Positions 43,401 to 53,005 of a stretch of DNA of 53,450 nt are shown in pieces. This DNA comes from an uncultured Mollicutes bacterium (lineage in GTDB: Bacteria > Bacillota_I > Bacilli_A > ML615J-28 > CAG-313). Below the pieces are notes generated by a model that was not told where the DNA came from, did not search any database, and saw only the letters and a program-made list of their open reading frames with translations. Position 1 is the first letter of the stretch, and each line of letters starts with the position of its first letter. Location of the stretch: assembly GCA_900538885.1 (NCBI GenBank), contig UQAI01000004.1, positions 1-53,450 of the forward strand, read 5' to 3'. The translations under genes were made by a program, and so were the position numbers.

Positions 43401-45972
43401 AAATGGTTTCTTTACCTAATACTATCGTTTTTAAAGTATAATAGTTAATTTTATCCATTTTCGCATATACTTTTAAATTGCTATTAACTAATGTTGTTTC
43501 ATTTACTTTTATACTATAACTACTATCTAAATACCAACCTCTAAAATAGTATCCACTAACACTAGGGGTAGTAAGTAAACTCAATAACACAGTATTTTCT
43601 TTTATTTTATTTTTTATTGTTAAATCTTTTAAAACATTAATTTCAACATCATAATAATTAATTTTTGTCATTTTTGCGTACACATCAAAATCACTAGTTA
43701 CTTTTTGGTTAAGATCTGCAAGTAGTGTATAACTACTATCTAAATACCAACCTTCAAAAATGTAATCTGCAATATTTGGATTTACAAGTATTTGTTTTAA
43801 CAATGTATCTTCAGTAATTTTATTCTTAACTTGTATTTCATCAAGAATATGAACCTTAACTACATGATATGGAATAGGTAAATATCTACCATAAATAGTA
43901 ATATTTGAAGTAATCTTGGTATTATCATTTAATTTAGTACTATAACTAGAATCACGATACCAACCATCAAAATAATAATCAACAACGTCAAGCACAGTAA
44001 TTTGACTAATTTTAGTGTTTTTTGGAGTACTTCGTATTTCACTATTTCCATCAATTATAATAGTTACATCGTAATATGTTTCTACATATGTAAACTTTGC
44101 ATATAAATCAATATTTGAGTCTATTTTTGTTTCTTTATTAAAGGCGCTAGTAAAGTCACTATCTAAATACCAACCATTGAATAAATAATCATCTTTTACA
44201 GGATCATTTATTTTATTTTCTAAAATTGTTGTTAATTCTTTAACTGTAATAGTATTTATGATACCATCAACATGAGTAGTAACAGTATAATACATTATTT
44301 TATGTAAATCACCATAAATAATATCATCTTCACAAAATACATAATCACTTGGTATTTCATTTGTGTATGCTTCATCAAAATACCAACCTCTAAATTCATA
44401 TCCTTCTTTTATGGTGTTATATGGTGATACAACCTCACTTAAGGTAACGCGTTCAATCCATCTATTTTCATATTTCGCTCCATCAAAATAAACTGTAATA
44501 TAGCAATATGGAATTTTAGTAAATTTAGCATAAATATCACAAGTATGATCAAATAAATAATCATCTGGTACAATATTTTCATATTCTTCATCAAAGTACC
44601 AACCATTAAAGATGTAATCAGTTTTTACAGGATTCGTAATAGTTGTAATACTTACTTTATCTAACCATTCAAAAGTTTCAGTCTTTCCATCAATATGAAA
44701 TGTTACATAATAATATGGAATTGGTTCAAACTTAGGATATAGGTCACAAGTTGTATTAATACTATAAACACTTGGTACAGCTTTTGTTAATGCTTCATCA
44801 AAATACCAACCTACAAATGTGTGTTTTTCTTTTGAAGGAATTGTAATAGTTGTTACATCAAGTGGTTCTAAATATCTTACAGGTTTTGCATCACCAACAT
44901 GAATGGTTACATAAAAATAAGGAAGCGGATCAAATTTTGGATATACATCACATGTATATGTAAAATTAAAATCATTTGGTATTTCTTCTGTTAATGCTTC
45001 ATCAAAACACCAACATACAAAGTTATAATCTTCTTTTGATGGTTCTTGAAGCGTTGTAATTGACACCTTATCTAACCATTTATAAATAATTGGTGTATCT
45101 CCAACATGAACAGTTACATAAAAATATGGAATTGGCGTAAATTTAGCATATATTGTAACATCAGTTGTAAATATATCAGATGTTAAAACTTCATGTTCAA
45201 ACTTTTCATCAAAATACCAGCCATCAAACGTATAATCTTCTTTTGATGGATTTTCAAGCTTTGAAATATCCGTTACATCTTTAATATTATATTTAGTAAC
45301 AGCGCCATCAATATTAACACCTACAAATCTATCAATATATTTAACATCCTTAACTTCAGCATTAATCATGGCAAGTCCATTTAAATAGGTAAGTAATGCT
45401 CTTAACTTAATAATATCACCAACTTGAAGATTTAAAGTGTTAAATTCTTTATCTACGCCTTGTACTAGAATACTTAAATCATTAAGTTTTATTCTAAATG
45501 TACCATTTGTTTTATCAATTATTTCCGTGATTGGACAATTAATAACATAGTAATCAAAGGTATTTTCATAAGCTTTTTTATTTTCAACTAATTTATTAAC
45601 TTCTTCTATTTTTAACAGTTCATTACTATCATTTATGGTTATATCTTTTGGTTTAATAATAATCGGTTCCACATATTTCCAACCTGCATAAAGAGAAAAA
45701 CTTGCGGTTACACTGATATTAAAATCAAAAGGTACTGTGCAGTCTTCATCTATATACCAACCTAAAAATTTATGATCAACTTTAGTTACTTCAATTGATT
45801 TAACTTTTTTACCTTTTTCAACTTTTACTACTTCATTTGGTTTGTCATTATTACCAACAAATGTAACTTCACAAGTTAAATCATTAATGTAATTTGATTC
45901 TTCATTTACGCAACTACTAATAAAGATAAAGGATAAAGCAATGATTAAAACAATAAATATTCTTTTACGCAT
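40441..45972 (-). CDS. Giant InlB-repeat and leucine-rich-repeat lipoprotein
   Basis: 1,843 residues. A lipoprotein signal (MRKRIFIVLIIALSF then ISSC, lipid on Cys21) anchors it to the membrane. A first InlB B-repeat is followed by an OB-like domain (about 110-215, FRIKLNDLSILVQG), then about 17 more repeats of roughly 65-70 residues carrying variants of F-x-G-W-Y-x-D (FDGWYFDEKF, FRGWYLDSSY). From about 1480 there are BspA-type leucine-rich repeats (SLSKHITSIASFAFKDCEKL, CNALETVSISSSVTSLG). Such proteins mediate adhesion. There is no LPXTG sorting signal. GGAGAAAGG precedes the start, and the gene overlaps the Big_2 gene by 8 bp. Last gene of the operon. Confidence 0.93.
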   Translation of the reverse strand: MRKRIFIVLIIALSFIFISSCVNEESNYINDLTCEVTFVGNNDKPNEVVKVEKGKKVKSIEVTKVDHKFLGWYIDEDCTVPFDFNISVTASFSLYAGWKYVEPIIIKPKDITINDSNELLKIEEVNKLVENKKAYENTFDYYVINCPITEIIDKTNGTFRIKLNDLSILVQGVDKEFNTLNLQVGDIIKLRALLTYLNGLAMINAEVKDVKYIDRFVGVNIDGAVTKYNIKDVTDISKLENPSKEDYTFDGWYFDEKFEHEVLTSDIFTTDVTIYAKFTPIPYFYVTVHVGDTPIIYKWLDKVSITTLQEPSKEDYNFVCWCFDEALTEEIPNDFNFTYTCDVYPKFDPLPYFYVTIHVGDAKPVRYLEPLDVTTITIPSKEKHTFVGWYFDEALTKAVPSVYSINTTCDLYPKFEPIPYYYVTFHIDGKTETFEWLDKVSITTITNPVKTDYIFNGWYFDEEYENIVPDDYLFDHTCDIYAKFTKIPYCYITVYFDGAKYENRWIERVTLSEVVSPYNTIKEGYEFRGWYFDEAYTNEIPSDYVFCEDDIIYGDLHKIMYYTVTTHVDGIINTITVKELTTILENKINDPVKDDYLFNGWYLDSDFTSAFNKETKIDSNIDLYAKFTYVETYYDVTIIIDGNSEIRSTPKNTKISQITVLDVVDYYFDGWYRDSSYSTKLNDNTKITSNITIYGRYLPIPYHVVKVHILDEIQVKNKITEDTLLKQILVNPNIADYIFEGWYLDSSYTLLADLNQKVTSDFDVYAKMTKINYYDVEINVLKDLTIKNKIKENTVLLSLLTTPSVSGYYFRGWYLDSSYSIKVNETTLVNSNLKVYAKMDKINYYTLKTIVLGKETIYSNKEEGTIISSFLNSPLVADYIFEGWYKDEAFETVFKTTTGITSDLVLYAKMTKINYYAVNVIYLNENKETVDSIDLLKIREATILSSIIKTPSFNDYYFEGFFDTDTFSGSSLDLSKISVNGDITIYGKLMTIPYFDVTIYADGVIVKTINVKDQTSISSLDTPTKVADRYGTYTFNAWYLDENFTDKALTTLKITKNINLYASFNVKRNYYIKQIIGESEIVTTLVDPNNIISKLTKPATYGDDNYQYVFKYWSLTEDGSMVLKDSDTFTETDVTVYAIFGKTPYYTVKINTLGSETTQKVLKGTLIGALKTPVVSGYVFSGWFSDSTLKSKLDLNKKIESDLEIFVKMNKYITITSVVNNESTTTKLLTEDDISKIKVPDLYDYRFIGWYFDSEFKNAVPNNYVFMDSITIYAKLEAVPYYTVKVYSDTTTSYGSSKYLSQVVRENTLLTDVIRKLDTPYVKGYDFEGWYLDKTFKVKVGNETVTKDVSIYANFTPRTDTRYVVKYYLQTDTSYKLINTITFIGTTGSTVTPDASDVYETIENKDYYEPVSNSETIRGDGGTVIEVRYNRRKYTVKYYINDQVCYESDPVTWGDPVKFLSNKAFEELVGEAFISGWYKNPDFTGEIDYETMLPGGINIYGDVELIYPGSTGIEYQLNEDEDGYIVTGFTGTDPEVIISNGHNGLPVVGIASGAFYNKDITSLSLSKHITSIASFAFKDCEKLENIELSNNITSIGNMSFSGCKALVTLNLPNNLKDLGYDVFKDCVSLSNLNLSNNDYFKVIDNVLYNQDQTILIYYASGKEEEILNISTMVKEISTNAFSGNNYIKEIITNESLKFISSNSISSCNALETVSISSSVTSLGLSFIDNCTNLNKVEVASDNQYYASVDGVLYNKDQTILYLYPSNKQSSTFAIPDTVRSIEYKAFQHNKWLESIILTENIKKVANKGFYECLNLIIECNYVSVPVRWNSEWYVGVKEVKMIG

Positions 45973-48724
45973 TTTTACCTTTCTCCTTTCTACTTCTTAA
46001 TAAGTAAATAACAAAACCTATAAATAAGCCAGCTACATAACTGATAATATTTGTAATCATATCATATTTTTCATAGCCTAATGGCTTAATACTCATTCTA
46101 AGAACATTACATAAAATAAGTAAAACTAAAATACCACAAATAACGACTACATAATTTAATACACTATTAAGTTTTAGTGGTTTTTTATTTGCGATAACGA
46201 ACGCTAAAATACCAATAATTAAAGCACAAATTACTTGACTAATAATTCTTACAATAAAATTACCATAACCATATCGTTCAAGTCTAACGCCTGTACTATG
46301 GTCAAATGCCTCTATATTAAGTGTTTGAACATAACTTACTGTATTATCATCATTATCATCGATAATAAATGATACATAAGTTTTACCAGCTTTTTTAATA
46401 ACTAGATAATCATCCTCAACGCTCACCATTGAATCATCACCAATAATAATATCAACATTACTATATGTTGCTCGCCAGTCAATCAAATAACCAAACTGAT
46501 ATCGATCTTCTACATACATTACCTTATCAGGTACACTAACAAACATAAATTTAGGCATAATATTTGCGATGGCAACAGTATATTCAACTGAAAAATCAGG
46601 ATTTGCGTAAGGATAAACAGTAACTTTAGTTGTTCCACTCTTTAAGCATTTAAACGTATACTTATTGTTATTTTTATCAACACTTAAAATTTCAGGTTTT
46701 TCTATTTTTACTTCATGATATTTTCCAAAAGGATGATTACTTGGAGTAAATGATACATCAATAGTAAAACTATCACCAATATACATTAATTTTTCATTTA
46801 AATTAATTTCTTCATCATTCATTTTAACAATTGTTTTAAAAGTGTTTAAAGCATCATATAAACTATGTTCTTTGACACATTCAACTTCAAATGATTCATC
46901 AAAACTTGTTACACCATCAGTTGCATGAATACTAATAGTGGCAGTACCATATCCTAAACCTATAAATAATCCATCTTGGCTAACCTTTATAACTTTTTCG
47001 TTACTAGAACTATATGTAAAATTAACACCTCTTAGTTCTTCATCTATTTCTGTTCTAATAGATGCGGTTTGACCTCTTTCAATCAAATTTACAGCTGTAT
47101 AAGCAAAGGTTACATCCTTACTATTTGTAACAACAAAATCATATTCAAGATTTAAAACTTCATTTTCCAAAACAATAATATTTAAACTTACATATCCTAT
47201 ATTTACAAATTCAAGTTTAACAATTAATTTATTTTCTATAATTGATTTAGTCACTTTGGCTATAGCATCATTACTAAGCTGAACAATAACATTATTTATG
47301 TTAGTAGCATAATATGGATAAATGTCAAATTCTAAATCTATTACTTGATTGACTTTAACCTCATTATCCTCATAGTCATTAACATTGCTAGTTTTATTAG
47401 ACAAAGTAATATTTTCAATTTTAGAAAATAGTTCCATATCATTTTCAACTTTAACTAAAAAATTAATCTCACACATTTTATTTGTTTCATGAGTAATTTT
47501 TATATTAGTAATACCAGGCTTTAAGGCTTTTAAATAACCATCTTCAACAGTTACTACATTTTCATCACTTGATGTAATTATCAGACTATTCTTTAATTCG
47601 AAATCACGAGAAAAGACTTGAACTTGTTCTAATTGACCAGAAGACATAATTAAATATTTTTTAGAATCAATTTCCTTAAATTTATCATTAGTTGGACTAA
47701 CTAATCTAAAAAAGCTCTTTGGGTCAATCGGAAAAATCTTAAAACTAATTTCATCCTTAAGTTCTGAGTCAAACTTAGAGGTAGCACTAACCTTCAAGTC
47801 CCCAGTTTTCAAACAAACAAAAGTAATAGAAGTATTAGTAATAGATGTTACTTTAACTAAAGTATCATCATTAAATTCAAAATCTACTTGTTCAGTACCA
47901 TTACCATTACCTTTTGCGGTTAAAGTAATAGTATAGCCTTCATGCATACTAGTTGATAAAAAATCTTTTTTATTGAAGTTAATACCACCGGCTGTAATAG
48001 CATCAGTAAAAGAAACACTAGTTGTTTCTTCAGCATCATAACCTCCAACAACTTTTATGTCAATACTTGCATAAATACTAGGATCTATGACGCTTTGAAT
48101 TTTAATAGTTGATTCACCTATTGAACTCGCATATAAATAATTATCCTTAAAATAAGCTACATCCTCATTACTTGATGTAAGTTCAATTTCTCCTAATGTA
48201 ATTGGTCCATAAGCATAATAATCTATCGGTACTATTTGTCCTACACTATATAGCTGCTTATTATAAACTAAATTATTATTAAACCTTAATTCATTATTAC
48301 TTCTTATTACCATCACATTTATAGTTTTAGTTACATCGCTATTATCATTAGAAATTAATTTAACCGTAGCTTTTCCTTCTTTCAATCCCTTGAATTTTCC
48401 TTTATAATCAATTGAAAGACAATTAGAGTTACTATTTTGATATGTTATAGACTTTTGATAATATGATAAATTTTCTGGATAAAACTTAATTGTAGGGGTA
48501 AATTCCTCATTAATCTTAATGACATAATAGTCATTATAATAATTATCACCAGTCTCAATATCAAAATTTTCCACATGACTAAGCTCAGTTACAACAACAC
48601 TATCATCAAAATACTTAACAATCTTATTATATATAAATGGCCCAACAAAACATATTATAACTAAAAATACAACTAAAACGACTTTTTCATATTTTTTATT
48701 CTTAGAGATTTTTGAAAGCATCAT
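45965..48724 (-). CDS. Membrane-anchored Big_2-domain protein with C-terminal helices
   Basis: 919 residues. One N-terminal membrane segment (about 14-34) is followed by a long extracytoplasmic part (about 40-815) with repeated Ig-like Big_2 domains, for example KGKFKGLKEGKATVKLIS, LKALKPGITNIKITH and GYGTATISIHATD. Three C-terminal membrane segments end in a basic tail (LLRSRKEKGKNA). The C-terminal part is arranged like VanZ-type membrane domains, but I see no catalytic motif. The extracellular Ig array is thus held in the membrane at both ends. AAAGGAG precedes the start. It overlaps both neighbours, so it is co-translated. Confidence 0.85.
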   Translation of the reverse strand: MMLSKISKNKKYEKVVLVVFLVIICFVGPFIYNKIVKYFDDSVVVTELSHVENFDIETGDNYYNDYYVIKINEEFTPTIKFYPENLSYYQKSITYQNSNSNCLSIDYKGKFKGLKEGKATVKLISNDNSDVTKTINVMVIRSNNELRFNNNLVYNKQLYSVGQIVPIDYYAYGPITLGEIELTSSNEDVAYFKDNYLYASSIGESTIKIQSVIDPSIYASIDIKVVGGYDAEETTSVSFTDAITAGGINFNKKDFLSTSMHEGYTITLTAKGNGNGTEQVDFEFNDDTLVKVTSITNTSITFVCLKTGDLKVSATSKFDSELKDEISFKIFPIDPKSFFRLVSPTNDKFKEIDSKKYLIMSSGQLEQVQVFSRDFELKNSLIITSSDENVVTVEDGYLKALKPGITNIKITHETNKMCEINFLVKVENDMELFSKIENITLSNKTSNVNDYEDNEVKVNQVIDLEFDIYPYYATNINNVIVQLSNDAIAKVTKSIIENKLIVKLEFVNIGYVSLNIIVLENEVLNLEYDFVVTNSKDVTFAYTAVNLIERGQTASIRTEIDEELRGVNFTYSSSNEKVIKVSQDGLFIGLGYGTATISIHATDGVTSFDESFEVECVKEHSLYDALNTFKTIVKMNDEEINLNEKLMYIGDSFTIDVSFTPSNHPFGKYHEVKIEKPEILSVDKNNNKYTFKCLKSGTTKVTVYPYANPDFSVEYTVAIANIMPKFMFVSVPDKVMYVEDRYQFGYLIDWRATYSNVDIIIGDDSMVSVEDDYLVIKKAGKTYVSFIIDDNDDNTVSYVQTLNIEAFDHSTGVRLERYGYGNFIVRIISQVICALIIGILAFVIANKKPLKLNSVLNYVVVICGILVLLILCNVLRMSIKPLGYEKYDMITNIISYVAGLFIGFVIYLLRSRKEKGKNA

Positions 48725-49079
48725 AGTTCTCCTTTAAATTATTTATAATTTGAAAAACAAAATCTTTATTGACACTACATAATAAGAAATTAACTATAAG
48801 AAAACAGATAGAAATTAAAACACTAACAATTATCAATATTATTTTATGCTTACCACATAAATAAAACAAAATAAAATACAAAACAAAAAAACACAAAATC
48901 AATAAATATGGTAATTTTAATCCTATCTCATCTATTTGTTTAACAACCATTGTTATAATCTCATTATCAGTAAACAACCCAATAATTGGAACAAGATTTT
49001 TAATGATAATAAATAACAATAATGTTAAACCCAAAGTGATGGAACAGCTATATAATAAACTATAAAGTAGTTTCTTCAT
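48702..49079 (-). CDS. Small integral membrane protein
   Basis: 125 residues with three predicted helices (about 10-30, 55-75, 80-103) and a short charged C-terminus. No family is recognised. AGAGGAAAT precedes the ATG, and its end overlaps the Big_2 gene by 23 bp, so the two are probably partners in the membrane. Confidence 0.7.
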   Translation of the reverse strand: MKKLLYSLLYSCSITLGLTLLLFIIIKNLVPIIGLFTDNEIITMVVKQIDEIGLKLPYLLILCFFVLYFILFYLCGKHKIILIIVSVLISICFLIVNFLLCSVNKDFVFQIINNLKENYDAFKNL

Positions 49080-49102
49080 ATTATTTCCTCTTTTCTTAAA
49101 AT

Positions 49103-49128
49103 AATGGCATCCCTATAGAGATGCCATT
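49103..49128 (-). terminator. Terminator after the 49167 lipoprotein gene
   Basis: AATGGCATC / GATGCCATT 9-bp stem with 8-base loop followed by ATTTT on the minus strand; possibly only partial termination inside a longer operon. Confidence 0.7.
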
Positions 49129-49166
49129 AATAGACTAATAATTAATGTATTATTTTGAACTATAAT

Positions 49167-50936
49167 TTATTTTTCTATGCCCGTACCACCACAAACATTA
49201 CCATCCTCGTCTAATGCAACGATTGAAATGAAAGAGATTGTATTATTATCTTTTGTCGCATATCCATTACTTTCACAAGGAACAACAACATATGCAAGAT
49301 TTCCTCCATAAGTCACTTCATATAAACACTCTGATAGTCGTTTAGCATTAGTTGGTAATTCTCCAGTCCAAGTAGTACCAACAATTGTCCAAGAACGGTC
49401 ACCTAAGAAATTAAATATTTGTGTAGGTTCGAATAATCCAAGTTTATTTGCTTCTTCTAAAGTAGTACATTCAATTGTAGCAAAAGTTGAGTTAGCTGAG
49501 CGTAAGCCTGGCTTTCCTTCTTCATCATGTTTAGTAGAACCACCAGAAAGAGAAATAACAAATTTAGCAATTCTAGTTTGGCTGTCATTACCTTTAGTAA
49601 TAGCAAATTCATATTTACCAACATTATTTTTTTCAATACTAAAATTATAAGTTAATACACTCATATCCTTAACATCAACTACAGCCATTTGTTTATACTC
49701 TTCAGAACCAAATTTTTTCATGCCACTAGTTTTAACTTCATCTATTGAAATAATACCTTTAGCAGCATCATACATATAGTATTGTCCAAATACAGTTTCC
49801 ATTGTTGCGCCACCTTTATTAAATGCGCAAAGTAAGCTTGACAAATTTGCGGTACTTACATTTTCAAGATTTGATTTATTATAAACACTTTCTTTGCTTG
49901 CAGAAATTGAAATCAAATCGCCAAAATTTTTAGTATTTTCATCTAAAACATAATAAGCTTTTACATTTAAGAAGTAATTGTAGTTAGGGTTAATTAAACC
50001 AACATATGTTGCGATATATTCACCGTAGTTTTTACAATTTAACACATACCAACATGAGTTACTATCTTTGCTTGTTACTTCATCTACCTTACCAACACCA
50101 CTAGTAAATACTGCCCCATATGTTCCTAAGTTTGTAAAAGAAGCATAATTATTACAATTTCTTAATACTGCAATATTTTTTGCTCCTGTTTCTTCAACCA
50201 ATATTTGACCAAATATTGAAGCGTTTGATGTTTTAAAATCAATTTTTCCAAATGTTTTAATATTTTCAAAAGTAACAGTGCCCACTAAATATTCAAATAT
50301 AGCTCCTCTTTTTTTGTAAGTAAATTCACCTTTTTCACCTTCAGAGAAATGAATATCAATATTTTTAATAGTTGAATCTACCAATCTATAACCTAATATA
50401 CCATTTACATTTCTCAAAGCATAACCTTGACCATTGATTTCTACATTTTCAGTTACATGTGTTTCAGCAGTACGATCTTCAAGTGCGCCTTTAAAATCAA
50501 TGTCATTAACTAGTGTATAATATGTTCTTTCAGTTTTTCCTTGTTGTCCTAAAGCAACTTTAAATTGTTCAACAGTAGAAACTTGATAAGGAGCAGTTGC
50601 AGTACCATTACCATTCGCAAAATAAGAATCTAATACAGTGTATTGGAAAGATGCATTAAGCCCATTATAAGTTACCTTAACCGTGAATGTACCTGCTTTA
50701 GATGTACTTGGATCATTTTCAGGGAAATTAACTTTTGATTTTGCAGCTTCATAATCATAAGATTTATTATCGATTTTTACAGAAAATCCTGTCCAATCAA
50801 ATTCTTCTCCTAAAACGTAAGTAGTTTTTGGATAGCCATCAATTTCAAAACTAGTAGTTGAACCTCCATTTTCAAAACAACTTGCTAGCGTAAATATGGC
50901 TATTGCCATTAAAAATAAATTTAAAATTTTTTTCAT
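49167..50936 (-). CDS. Lipoprotein with bacterial Ig-like domain
   Basis: 589 residues. A lipoprotein signal (MKKILNLFLMAIAIFTLASC, lipidated Cys20) is followed by a Big_3-like Ig domain (about 30-100, TTYVLGEEFDWTGFSVKI, then AGTFTVKVTYNG). Next comes the NGNGTATAPYQVSTVEQF motif with YYTLVNDIDFKG, a signature seen at the head of beta-helical surface domains in gut Bacillota and Bacteroidota. The C-terminal part (about 430-589) is unrecognised. The ATG at 50936 has GGAGGA at good spacing. It lies directly after the giant pilin gene. Confidence 0.85.
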   Translation of the reverse strand: MKKILNLFLMAIAIFTLASCFENGGSTTSFEIDGYPKTTYVLGEEFDWTGFSVKIDNKSYDYEAAKSKVNFPENDPSTSKAGTFTVKVTYNGLNASFQYTVLDSYFANGNGTATAPYQVSTVEQFKVALGQQGKTERTYYTLVNDIDFKGALEDRTAETHVTENVEINGQGYALRNVNGILGYRLVDSTIKNIDIHFSEGEKGEFTYKKRGAIFEYLVGTVTFENIKTFGKIDFKTSNASIFGQILVEETGAKNIAVLRNCNNYASFTNLGTYGAVFTSGVGKVDEVTSKDSNSCWYVLNCKNYGEYIATYVGLINPNYNYFLNVKAYYVLDENTKNFGDLISISASKESVYNKSNLENVSTANLSSLLCAFNKGGATMETVFGQYYMYDAAKGIISIDEVKTSGMKKFGSEEYKQMAVVDVKDMSVLTYNFSIEKNNVGKYEFAITKGNDSQTRIAKFVISLSGGSTKHDEEGKPGLRSANSTFATIECTTLEEANKLGLFEPTQIFNFLGDRSWTIVGTTWTGELPTNAKRLSECLYEVTYGGNLAYVVVPCESNGYATKDNNTISFISIVALDEDGNVCGGTGIEK

Positions 50937-50974
50937 AATTTCCTCCATAATTTTTTTTATATAATAAGGGCACA

Positions 50975-52978
50975 CTATCTGAAATATCTAACAAATAGTA
51001 CATTGCCTTCATTATCCGTAATTTGTATTTTTGTAATCTCGATTTGATTACAACTTTCTTCTTTTTCACCTGTTTTATATTTATAATTGTCAATGCCATT
51101 AACATCTAGTGTAAAGCCATCATAAATATTTCCTTGTAATTCTCCACTTCTAATAATTTCAGTCTGTGGTGTAGAGTTAGAGCCAGACATGTTACCACCA
51201 TACTTATTACCAGTTTGAATTCTTAATGTTTGTCCTGCTAACCATTTTGAATCAATATATTCATAATACACTGGTTTATAATCAACTGTAACTTTTACGT
51301 TACTAAAATTAACAAATTTATTTGCGGTATAAGGGACATTAACAGTAATTTTAGCACTAGTATTACCATCCATTGTATATGTAATGGCGCCAGTTGCATC
51401 AGTCACAGTTCTTAATTGATCAATACCATATAGTATATCAGTAATATAACCAACATTATCTAGTTTGTAACCAACATTATTAGAATTAACCATTGCACCT
51501 GAGAATTTTACTGAGTAAGGTGCTACGACAGAACTCATTGAAATTTGACCATTAATCTTACCACCAGATATAAAGTCAGAGAAATTAACTTGGTTTACTT
51601 GAATTGTAGGAATTAAATATTCTGAAATAAGCACTTTTTCTAATTCAGTCTTACTAAATTCTGTAGGTTTAATAACAGTTGTCTCTACTTTTGCTCTGCC
51701 ATTAGCATCTATATTAGCATCTATATAGTAAGTATAATATCCAGAAGTTCCAGGAACGTATCCATCACTAGGTTTATATGGCTTAATTTTATCATCATCA
51801 TTTTCAGCTTTAGCATCATAAATCCAAAGTGTTCCTTTATCACCAACAAATAATTCTTTATTCGCATCTATAACAAACACAGTACCAGTAACAAATCTAT
51901 AAGCGCGTTTAGTATAATTTAAAGTATAAGGTAAAGCGTTATAAGTAATAAGATTTAAGGAAGCTAGATTACCAACTTCAACAGTACCGTTCTTGTGACC
52001 TAGATTATCAACAGAATCTAAATTACTAGCAACTACTAAGACTTGACCTTTGATTAAAGTAGAAAGAGCCATATTGACACGTGTTACAGTTGTAGGAATT
52101 AAAACTGGGGCGTCTATAATTATAGCTAAATTTTTAAATTCATCTGTTAATTTTAACTCATTAACGCCTTTTGTTATCACACCATGTTCAAATACTAAGG
52201 CAGTTGCCTCATCAGGTGTTGCTTCTGCCAAAATCGAAGAACCTGATGCATAGCCAGCATTACCATTCCAATTTTCACAAAGTCTTGTATTAAACATACC
52301 GTCTTCAGTATAGTAAATGGTTTTATCAACACTAAAACTTTTAACATAATTCACTATATCATTTTTAACTTGTGAATTTTTACTTTTATTTAAAAATTTC
52401 ATTTTTTCTAAGTTATTAACTAACTCATTAAATTTAGTTTCCATTTGATTTAAAATATTTTCATATGCATCTTGATCGCTAGGCGCTGCACTTTCACCCT
52501 TTGCAAGCGCATAAAGATTGTTTACGCCATCAATAGCTTCTTTAATTGCATTAGGAGTTTGGTCAATATAGAACCAGTTAGGACGAGCTTCCGATAAGCA
52601 TTCAACTCTTGAACGAGGAGTTGATGTTGCGGCTGAAACTGAATTCATTGCATCCGCAATCTTAACATATTCAATTCTATTATGTTCCGTATCATACCAA
52701 TAAGCATATTCCTCTAACTCAGAAATTAAATCATAACCACTTTTCTTAACTATTTCTACAACTTCATCAGGCATTAAGAATTCTTTATCATTAAGAAGTA
52801 CTTCACCAACAATTAACGATGTCATATTTCTTGCATTTTGTTCACCTTTAGAAACTTTAGCTTTTTTAATGTAGCTAGATAGTGAAGGGATTAAAACTGC
52901 GGCTAAGATACCGATAATAACAATAACAATTATTAGCTCGGTAAGTGTAAAGCCTTTTTTATTTTTATTAATTTTCAT
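50975..52978 (-). CDS. Giant pilin-like protein (667 aa)
   Basis: The N-terminus MKINKNKKGFTLTELIIVIV is a textbook type III prepilin signal, with GILAAVLIPSLSSYIKKAK continuing the spine helix of a type IV pilin. Ordinary pilins are 130-200 residues; here about 620 residues of globular sequence follow. They hold a helical region to about 215, then beta-rich sequence rich in N, T, V and Y with no recognised domain. It should be processed by the prepilin peptidase at 35672-36445. It is the second of two pilin-type genes at the head of this operon. Confidence 0.88.
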   Translation of the reverse strand: MKINKNKKGFTLTELIIVIVIIGILAAVLIPSLSSYIKKAKVSKGEQNARNMTSLIVGEVLLNDKEFLMPDEVVEIVKKSGYDLISELEEYAYWYDTEHNRIEYVKIADAMNSVSAATSTPRSRVECLSEARPNWFYIDQTPNAIKEAIDGVNNLYALAKGESAAPSDQDAYENILNQMETKFNELVNNLEKMKFLNKSKNSQVKNDIVNYVKSFSVDKTIYYTEDGMFNTRLCENWNGNAGYASGSSILAEATPDEATALVFEHGVITKGVNELKLTDEFKNLAIIIDAPVLIPTTVTRVNMALSTLIKGQVLVVASNLDSVDNLGHKNGTVEVGNLASLNLITYNALPYTLNYTKRAYRFVTGTVFVIDANKELFVGDKGTLWIYDAKAENDDDKIKPYKPSDGYVPGTSGYYTYYIDANIDANGRAKVETTVIKPTEFSKTELEKVLISEYLIPTIQVNQVNFSDFISGGKINGQISMSSVVAPYSVKFSGAMVNSNNVGYKLDNVGYITDILYGIDQLRTVTDATGAITYTMDGNTSAKITVNVPYTANKFVNFSNVKVTVDYKPVYYEYIDSKWLAGQTLRIQTGNKYGGNMSGSNSTPQTEIIRSGELQGNIYDGFTLDVNGIDNYKYKTGEKEESCNQIEITKIQITDNEGNVLFVRYFR

Positions 52979-53005
52979 ATTTCTTCTGGTCTCCTTTATA
53001 GTTTA

